A program made the position numbers and the translations under genes. Shown piece after piece: positions 5,765-10,783 of a stretch of DNA of 10,783 bases (position 1 is the stretch's first letter; every line of letters begins with the position of its first letter). Origin of the DNA: a bacterium (GTDB lineage: Bacteria > Chloroflexota > Dormibacteria > Aeolococcales > Bog-877); NCBI GenBank assembly GCA_021798435.1, contig JAJZGN010000050.1, positions 1-10,783 on the forward strand. The letters are read 5' to 3'. Under the pieces are notes generated by a model. It was given only the letters and a program-made list of their open reading frames with translations. It ran no database searches and was not told the origin of the DNA.

Positions 5765-7255
5765 ATGGGATCGGTATCCGGGTCAGACTCGACGCCCCAC
5801 GGCTGGCGCCGCCTCCTGGTGGAGCCGAGGCGGCCCGAGTCGGTGGCCCGGAACCCCAACAGCCACTGGCTGGTCGTGGGCACCGTCTGCGTGGGGGCGT
5901 TCATGGGCCAGCTCGACGCCAGCATCGTGGTGCTGGCTCTACCCCGCCTCAAGACCGACTTCAACGCCTCGCTGGGGTCGGTGGAGTGGGTCTCCCTGGC
6001 CTACCTCTTGGTCCTGGTGGCCATGGTGACGGCGGTCGGGCGCTTCGCCGACATGGTGGGGCGCAAGCTCCTCTACATCTACGGCTTCGCCATCTTCATC
6101 ATCGGGACCGCCCTCTGCGGGCTGGCCCCCAGCCTCACCTTCCTTGACATCTTCCGGGTCCTCCAGGGCTTCGGGGCAGCCATGCTCCAGGCCAACAGCG
6201 TCGCCCTCATCGTGCAGGCGATGCCGCCGGAGAAGCTGGGCAAGGGGATCGGGGTTCAGGGTGCCGCCCAGGCTCTGGGACTCTCCCTCGGGCCAGCGGT
6301 GGGGGGCCTGCTCCTGGTCCTGGGCGGGTGGCGGCTGATCTTCTTCGTCAACGTGCCGGCGGGGCTGCTGGGCATGGGGCTGGGGTGGTTCCTCCTCCCT
6401 CGAAGCCGTCACCTCGCCGAACGCGAGCCGATGGACTGGTGGGGGATCGGCAGCTTCGTGACCGCCATCACCGCCCTCCTGCTGGCGCTCTCCTTCGGGA
6501 ACGAGACGGGCTGGCTCTCGCCCGAGATCCTCGGCTTCGTGGCCGCCACCGCGATCTTCGGGACGGTGTTCATCCGCCGGGAGCTTCGCTGCCGGGCCCC
6601 GATGATGCAGCTCTCGATGTTCAAGGTGGTCCCCTTCTCGGCCGGGATCTCCTCCGGCCTTCTCTCCTACCTCGCGCTCTTCGGCGCCCTCTTCGTGCTC
6701 CCCTTCTACCTCAAGGATGCCGGGCACCTGAACCCCGCCTCCGCCGGGCTGGAGCTGGTGGTGCTGCCGGTGCTCCTGGGGATCACCGCCCCCATCGCCG
6801 GGGCGCTGGCGGACCGAATCGGGGCCCAGCCCCTCACCGTGGGGGGGATGGCGGTGCTGGCGCTGGCCATGGTGGGCCTGGGGGTCCATCCGGAGACCGG
6901 GGGCCTGCTTCTGGTGGAGCTGGCGGTGGCCGGGATCGGGCTGGGGATGTTCACCCCGCCCAATAACGCGGCCATCATGGGCTCGGCTCCGCGCGAGCAC
7001 TCGGGGATGGCCAGCGGGATCCTGAACATGACAAGGGGCACCGGGACTTCCATGGGGGTGGCCCTCACGGGGCTGGTCTACGGGCTCTTCGTGGGAGCTG
7101 GCGCGGGCCACAACGCCTCGGTTCACGCGGTGACGCAGGGCCTGGTCGCCTCCGCCTTCTTCCTCGCCGCCGTCGCCGTGGTGGCCGGGGTCCTGGCCGC
7201 GTTCCGGGGCCGCACCGGGCTCAACCTCGACCCCACCCTGACCGCCGAGGGCTGA
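5765..7255 (+). CDS. MFS transporter, DHA2 (14-TM, EmrB/QacA-type) family
   Basis: A 496-aa proton-linked exporter, probably for drugs or other toxic organic compounds, in the cytoplasmic membrane. TM1 has the D1 motif with Asp51 (FMGQLDASIVVLALP, 46-60). The first cytoplasmic loop has motif A (GRFADMVGRKLL, 92-103). TM4 has motif B with Arg131 (RVLQGFGAAM). TM5 has motif C (GLSLGPAVGG, 172-181), which marks antiporters, followed by NVPAG (196-200). A run of further helices to about residue 485 suits the 14-TM subgroup, and the length is typical. About 34 cytosolic residues precede TM1. Translation probably starts on a leaderless message. MscS follows 39 bases later with only a weak hairpin between (GAGCGC/GCGCTC, 7259-7279), so read-through into the next three genes is likely. 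Substrate cannot be inferred. Confidence 0.93.
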   Translation: MGSVSGSDSTPHGWRRLLVEPRRPESVARNPNSHWLVVGTVCVGAFMGQLDASIVVLALPRLKTDFNASLGSVEWVSLAYLLVLVAMVTAVGRFADMVGRKLLYIYGFAIFIIGTALCGLAPSLTFLDIFRVLQGFGAAMLQANSVALIVQAMPPEKLGKGIGVQGAAQALGLSLGPAVGGLLLVLGGWRLIFFVNVPAGLLGMGLGWFLLPRSRHLAEREPMDWWGIGSFVTAITALLLALSFGNETGWLSPEILGFVAATAIFGTVFIRRELRCRAPMMQLSMFKVVPFSAGISSGLLSYLALFGALFVLPFYLKDAGHLNPASAGLELVVLPVLLGITAPIAGALADRIGAQPLTVGGMAVLALAMVGLGVHPETGGLLLVELAVAGIGLGMFTPPNNAAIMGSAPREHSGMASGILNMTRGTGTSMGVALTGLVYGLFVGAGAGHNASVHAVTQGLVASAFFLAAVAVVAGVLAAFRGRTGLNLDPTLTAEG

Positions 7256-7294
7256 CTCGAGCGCTGCTCGGCCGCGCTCTGGCAGGATGGGCCG

Positions 7295-8164
7295 ATGCTG
7301 AGCACCAGGACCCGTCCCTCCGGCTCGCCCCGTCCCCGGGGCTGGATCACGGCGGCCACGGCGACGGCCGCCCTGGCCCTCCTCATGGCGGCCCGTCCCC
7401 AGCTCCTCGCCCTGGCTCCCAAGGGCGAGGCCCTGGCCATCCAACTGGGGATCTTCGTCCTGGCGGTGATCCTGGGGGGGGTGGCCATCCGGGCCTTCAC
7501 CTCCCGGGTCTTCGCCCACCTCCGCGGGAGCTCCCTGTACGCCTGGAGGCCGGTCGTGACCTGGTGCCTCTACCTCCTCCTGATCCTGGGGGTGCTCTCG
7601 GCGCTGCAGATCGACCTCACGGGCCTTCTGGCCGCCGGCGCGGTGGTCGGGGTGGTGGTGGGAGTGGCGGCCCAGACCTCTCTCGGCAGCGTGTTCGCCG
7701 GGATAGTCCTGCTCATGGCCCGCCCCTTCGTGGTGGGCAACTTCGTCCACATCCGCACCTACCTCTTCGGGGGGATCGAGTACCAGGGGGTGGTGACCCA
7801 CGTGGGGGTGGTGTACACCACGGTGGACCTGGGTGGCCGGCTGGTGCGGATTCCCAACAGCGGGGTCCTGATGGCGGCGCTCACGGTCACCAACCTCCCC
7901 CTCCAGTTGGACATCGAGGTCCAGCTACCCGCCACGGCCCGGCTCGCAGAGCTGTCCCTGGCGATCTCCAAGGCCCTCAAGCTGAGCTCCCGGGAGTCGG
8001 TGCTGCTGCGCCCGGTCCAGCTCCAAGTCTCCGACCGCTCCCAGCTCCTCTGCCACCTGCAGGTGCGCTGCCGGCGCCCGGTGGAGGTGGCTGACGTGAT
8101 GGGGGTGATCTCCGCCTCCAGCCCGGTTCCGGGAGCAGCCGACACCCAGCCGGGGGTGAATTGA
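7295..8164 (+). CDS. MscS-family small-conductance mechanosensitive channel
   Basis: A 289-aa protein predicted to form a heptameric membrane channel that opens under membrane tension and releases solutes during hypo-osmotic shock. Hydrophobic segments at about 17-40, 49-68 and 86-105 precede the pore helix 109-141, which is rich in Ala/Gly/Val and ends in ARPFVVGNFVHI (142-153). The beta-domain follows with GVVTHVGVVYTTVD (165-178) and the family signature GRLVRIPNSGVL (181-192). The length equals that of the Escherichia coli channel (286 aa). The soluble C-terminal domain is present but weakly conserved, with a Pro/Gly-rich tail. ATG 7295 has only a modest AGGA seven bases upstream, and a weak -10-like CAGGAT lies at leaderless spacing. 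The TGA overlaps the TTG start of the hydrolase gene by four bases. Confident at family level. Confidence 0.9.
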   Translation: MLSTRTRPSGSPRPRGWITAATATAALALLMAARPQLLALAPKGEALAIQLGIFVLAVILGGVAIRAFTSRVFAHLRGSSLYAWRPVVTWCLYLLLILGVLSALQIDLTGLLAAGAVVGVVVGVAAQTSLGSVFAGIVLLMARPFVVGNFVHIRTYLFGGIEYQGVVTHVGVVYTTVDLGGRLVRIPNSGVLMAALTVTNLPLQLDIEVQLPATARLAELSLAISKALKLSSRESVLLRPVQLQVSDRSQLLCHLQVRCRRPVEVADVMGVISASSPVPGAADTQPGVN

Positions 8165-9180
8165 CCGAGGAGGACCGCCACGCCTGGGAGCGGCCGACCC
8201 TGGACGAGGTGTCCGCCGGGGTCTGGCGCGTCCCGCTGCCCCTGCCGGGGGACGCCCTGCGGGCGGTCAACGCCTACCTGGTCCGGGACGCGGGGGGCTT
8301 TCTCCTGGTGGACTGCGGATGGAACCGTCGTGAGAGCTGGGAGCGGCTGGAGGAGGCGCTGCGCCGGCTGGGGTCGGGCCTCCACCGGGTCCGGTGGGTC
8401 TTCGCCACCCATGTCCACGACGATCACTACGGCCTGGCGGGCCGGGTGCGCCAGCGCTCCGGGGCCCCGGTGCTGCTGGGGAGAAGGGAGCGCGACTCGC
8501 TGGTCGCCTTTCGCGACCATCCCGGCGAGGCCCGGCTCCGGACCGCGGCCCGGTTGGGGCAGCTGGCGGCCCAGGACGTGGCCCGCGAGCTGGAGGCGGC
8601 CGGCTCCCCGGAGCGCCGCCCCCCCGCGGACCCCGACCTGTACCTCGCGGGCGGCGAGGCGCTCCGGCTCGGCGAGCGGGAGCTGGAGGTGGTGGCGACC
8701 CCGGGGCACACGCGGGGCCACCTCTGCCTCCACGACCGCGCCGCCCAGCTGCTCTTCGCCGGGGACCACGTCCTCCCCCAGATCACTCCCTCGATCGGGG
8801 TGGAGCTCCACCTGCCGGGCTCGCCCCTGGCGGATTTCCTGGACTCCCTGGAGAAGGTGTCCGAGCTCTCCTGCCGGCTGGTGCTGCCCGCCCACGGACC
8901 GGTGTTCTCCGACCTCAGGGGGAGAGTTGCGGAGCTGCTGGAGCACCACCGGCTCCGGCTCGAGGAGTGCTACCAGCAGGTCGAAGCCGGCGCCGCCAGC
9001 GCCCGGGAGGTGGCCGATCGGCTGCCCTGGACCCGGCGGCGCCGCCGGTTCAAGGACCTCGACCCCTTCAACCAGATGCTGGCGGTGTTCGAGTCCGAGC
9101 TTCACCTCCAGCTGCTGGCCGAAAGAGGCCGGCTTCGCCCCGATCTGGCAAACTCGTCGATAAGGTACGCCCTTCTCTAG
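8161..9180 (+). CDS. Metallo-beta-lactamase-fold hydrolase with C-terminal helical domain
   Basis: A 339-aa cytoplasmic metallohydrolase with the usual di-metal site: THVHDDH (83-89; H84, H86, D88, H89), PGHTRGH (181-187; H183), AGDH (200-203; D202) and LPAHGPVF (242-249; H245). An insertion of about 60 residues (107-165) follows the first metal motif. After the core, about 85 residues (255-339), mainly helical and basic (RRRRRF at 292-297), resemble the winged-helix-like extension of LACTB2-type MBL proteins, in which it can contact RNA or shape the active site. Substrates in this superfamily range from thioesters to RNA and lactones, so the reaction is open. The start is TTG at 8161, sharing TTGA with the channel gene's stop and preceded by GGGGGTG, which suggests translational coupling. 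No signal peptide is present, which argues against an antibiotic lactamase. Confidence 0.9.
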   Translation: MTEEDRHAWERPTLDEVSAGVWRVPLPLPGDALRAVNAYLVRDAGGFLLVDCGWNRRESWERLEEALRRLGSGLHRVRWVFATHVHDDHYGLAGRVRQRSGAPVLLGRRERDSLVAFRDHPGEARLRTAARLGQLAAQDVARELEAAGSPERRPPADPDLYLAGGEALRLGERELEVVATPGHTRGHLCLHDRAAQLLFAGDHVLPQITPSIGVELHLPGSPLADFLDSLEKVSELSCRLVLPAHGPVFSDLRGRVAELLEHHRLRLEECYQQVEAGAASAREVADRLPWTRRRRRFKDLDPFNQMLAVFESELHLQLLAERGRLRPDLANSSIRYALL

Positions 9181-9204
9181 GGCGCGGCTTCAGGGGGTCT
9201 TGGG

Positions 9205-10587
9205 ATGGCGACGGCAGCGCAGCGGGTCTTCAGCTCGGTCAACCCGGCGACCGAGGAGGTGGTGGCCGAGTTCCCGGAGATGCCGCCCGGGGAGATCGAG
9301 GCCAGACTCAGCCAGGCCCACGCGGCCTTCGAGCGGATCTCCTCGGAGGCGCTGTCTTGGAGGTCGGAGCGGATGCTGGAGCTGGCCCAGCTGCTGCGGC
9401 GGGAACGGGAGGGACTCTCCCGGCTCATGACCGGGGAGATGGGCAAGCCGATCGCCGAGGCTGAGGCCGAGGTGGACAAGTGCGCCACCTCCTGTGAGTA
9501 CTTCGCCCACGAGGCCGGACGGTTCCTGGCCGACCAGGAGACCCCCTCTGACTCCCCCCGCAGCCTGGTGGCCTTCCGGCCGCTCGGGGTGGTGCTGGCG
9601 ATCATGCCCTGGAACTACCCCCTCTGGCAGGTGATCCGCTTCCTGGCCCCGGCACTCATGGCCGGCAACACCGGCCTCCTGAAGCATGCCCCCAACACCT
9701 TCGGCTGCGCCCTCGCACTGGAGGAGCTGGTGGCAGGGGCGGGGTTCCCGGACGGATCGCTGGCCGCGCTGGTCTGCGGCACCGAGCCGGTCCCGGACCT
9801 GATCGCCGACCGGAGGGTTAGGGCCGTGACCCTCACCGGGAGTGACGTGGCGGGGAGCCGGGTGGCCGAGGTCGCCGGGCGCGAGCTCAAGAAGGCGGTC
9901 CTGGAGCTGGGAGGGTCCGACTTCTTCCTGGTGTTGGAGGACGCCGACTTGGACCTGGCCGCCGAGGTGGGGGTGCGGGCGAGGTTCCAGAACGCCGGCC
10001 AGAGCTGCATCGCCGCCAAGCGGTTCCTGCTCCAGGAGTCCATCGCCGAGGCGTTCCTGGAGCGCTTCCTGGCCCGCTGCCGCGAGCTCAAGGTCGGGTC
10101 ACCGCTGGAGCGCTCGACCCGAGTCGGCCCCCTGGCCCGGGCCGACCTCAGAGCCCGGCTCAGCGATCAGGTGGACAGCTCTCGAGAGCGTGGGGCAGTC
10201 GTCCTGCTGGGAGGAGAGGCCGACTCCGGCTCGGGTTACTTCTACCCCCCGACCGTCCTTTCCGGGGTGACCCCGGAGATGGTCGCCTTCCAGGAGGAGA
10301 CCTTCGGCCCGGTGGCCGCCGTGAGCACCTTCAGGGACCTCGAGGAGGGCATCCGGCTGGCCAACCACCCGCGCTACGGCCTGGGTGGGAACCTCTGGAC
10401 TCAGGATCCGGAGCGAGGCGTGGAGCTGGCTCGTCACTTCGACACCGGCGGGGTCTTCGTGAACGGAATGACCCACTCGGACGCCCGCATCCCCTTCGGA
10501 GGGGTCCGCCGCAGCGGCTTCGGGAGGGAGCTGGCAAGCTTCGGAATACGGGAGTTCACCAACATCCAGACCGTCTGGCGGCCCTAG
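9205..10587 (+). CDS. Aldehyde dehydrogenase, succinate-semialdehyde dehydrogenase type (Sad/YneI-GabD1-like)
   Basis: A 460-aa NAD(P)-dependent aldehyde dehydrogenase, most like the short SSADH group that oxidises succinate semialdehyde to succinate at the end of GABA/polyamine breakdown. Residues visible are PWNYPLWQ (135-142) with oxyanion Asn137, Lys160 in LLKHAPN for cofactor binding, LELGG (233-237) with general base Glu234, NAGQSC (263-268) with nucleophile Cys268, and EETFGP (364-369) with the cofactor-ribose Glu365. LLKHAPN, GSDFFLVLEDADLD (237-250) and the HSDARIPFGG region (424-433) are characteristic of this SSADH subgroup. The single active-site Cys lacks the second redox Cys two residues downstream known in human SSADH. 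ATG 9205 has AGGGGGT seven bases upstream. It starts 24 bases after the hydrolase gene and probably ends the operon. Other semialdehydes are possible substrates. Confidence 0.92.
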   Translation: MATAAQRVFSSVNPATEEVVAEFPEMPPGEIEARLSQAHAAFERISSEALSWRSERMLELAQLLRREREGLSRLMTGEMGKPIAEAEAEVDKCATSCEYFAHEAGRFLADQETPSDSPRSLVAFRPLGVVLAIMPWNYPLWQVIRFLAPALMAGNTGLLKHAPNTFGCALALEELVAGAGFPDGSLAALVCGTEPVPDLIADRRVRAVTLTGSDVAGSRVAEVAGRELKKAVLELGGSDFFLVLEDADLDLAAEVGVRARFQNAGQSCIAAKRFLLQESIAEAFLERFLARCRELKVGSPLERSTRVGPLARADLRARLSDQVDSSRERGAVVLLGGEADSGSGYFYPPTVLSGVTPEMVAFQEETFGPVAAVSTFRDLEEGIRLANHPRYGLGGNLWTQDPERGVELARHFDTGGVFVNGMTHSDARIPFGGVRRSGFGRELASFGIREFTNIQTVWRP

Positions 10588-10659
10588 TCGTGCATGTGAC
10601 AGATGATCTGGCGGATACGACGGCCGAGCCGATCGGCGTGAGAGGTAGTGCTGGTTGAT

Positions 10660-10783
10660 AGTGAACCGTTCCTAGGCAACGGACAGGACGCGACCTGCGT
10701 CTGTCCGTGTGCTGGGACCACCGGTCGAGGCGGTGGGCTCCGGGGCGGTCCCGGTTCCTGCTTCACGGCCACCTGCCGGTCGA
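10660..10783. ncRNA. Candidate structured RNA or non-coding end of a mobile element, cut by the window edge
   Basis: After the ALDH stop no convincing ORF is present to the end of the window (196 bases). The sequence from 10660 is dense in stems. CGGACA/TGTCCG (10680-10685 with 10702-10707) continues past one bulged G into GACGC/GCGTC around a five-base loop. CCACCG (10718-10723) pairs with CGGTGG. CCGGG/CCCGG spans 10740-10754. CCGTT/AACGG (10666-10682) overlaps the first stem and could alternate with it. GAACCG (10663-10668) is complementary to CGGTTC (10752-10757) and could close the whole domain, though it competes with the third hairpin. The strand of any transcript is unknown. It could be a regulatory RNA, an attenuator for a downstream gene, or an insertion-sequence end. 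I do not match it to a named family. Confidence 0.3.
10680..10707 (+). repeat. Long inverted repeat / stem-loop downstream of the ALDH gene
   Basis: Eleven base pairs with a single bulged G (10686) and the loop GACCT (10692-10696). No T tract follows (TGTGCTGG), so it is not a standard intrinsic terminator on the plus strand, although it could still stop transcription of the upstream operon. Confidence 0.6.

Noticed and set aside
7259..7279. Hairpin GAGCGC/GCGCTC between the MFS and MscS genes as a terminator
   Set aside because: Only six pairs with a nine-base loop and no T tract; the 39-base gap fits an operon better.
5939..7801. 620-aa minus-strand open frame opposite the MFS and MscS genes
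   Set aside because: Same hydrophilic low-complexity antisense pattern, spanning two real genes and the gap between them.
7759..9105. 448-aa minus-strand open frame opposite the MBL hydrolase
   Set aside because: Antisense shadow; the plus-strand protein has all MBL metal ligands.
10628..10637. Perfect palindrome GCCGATCGGC as an operator
   Set aside because: Ten bases is too short to stand out in GC-rich DNA, and no second copy or regulator gene is nearby.
10584..10772. 62-aa minus-strand open frame at the right edge
   Set aside because: Its last 20 or so residues look mildly protein-like, but the rest is Pro/Arg-rich, it has no Shine-Dalgarno sequence, its stop overlaps the ALDH stop, and it runs through the hairpin cluster. 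A remnant of a mobile-element gene cannot be excluded.

Overview
The window is very GC-rich bacterial DNA with a strong preference for G or C in third codon positions, short intergenic gaps and a mix of ATG, GTG and TTG starts. Together with two genes that appear to start at or almost at their transcription start (TATATT boxes just before the ATG), this suggests an actinobacterium-like or other high-GC Terrabacteria lineage, perhaps an uncultivated soil group. There is no rRNA, tRNA or other marker, so the lineage is inference. No phage, CRISPR or complete mobile element is visible.

Left part (1-3529). A probable frame-disrupted gene (about 52-400, +) runs into the end of a tightly packed leftward operon. 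In transcription order the operon is: a 133-aa protein of unknown function (3529-3128), a tandem-YbjQ-domain protein (3125-2208), a second tandem-YbjQ protein (2194-1385), and a zinc-dependent deacetylase of the histone deacetylase/AcuC/acetylpolyamine amidohydrolase superfamily (1383-397). The gaps are 2, 13 and 1 nt, so the four proteins are very probably made from one mRNA. The promoter candidate is a TATATT box about ten bases before the first ATG.

Centre (3530-5764). A divergent intergenic region precedes a 647-aa APC-superfamily amino acid/polyamine permease. Its leader holds competing inverted repeats that could expose or mask the Shine-Dalgarno sequence. The gene ends in a textbook hairpin terminator (13 perfect GC base pairs plus two A-T pairs).

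Right part (5765-10587). A rightward gene string follows: a DHA2-type 14-TM MFS exporter that appears to be leaderless, an MscS-type mechanosensitive channel, a metallo-beta-lactamase-fold hydrolase that overlaps the channel gene by 4 nt (TTGA), and a succinate-semialdehyde dehydrogenase-type ALDH. Two transporters, a turgor valve, a deacetylase and a semialdehyde dehydrogenase could all touch amine/polyamine/GABA metabolism and osmotic balance, but the sequence does not prove a shared pathway.

Right edge (10588-10783). Non-coding sequence with several consecutive hairpins and one possible long-range closing stem. It resembles a structured RNA or the non-coding end of a mobile element whose remainder lies outside the window. 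This and the YbjQ-YbjQ-deacetylase operon are the two places most worth following up.
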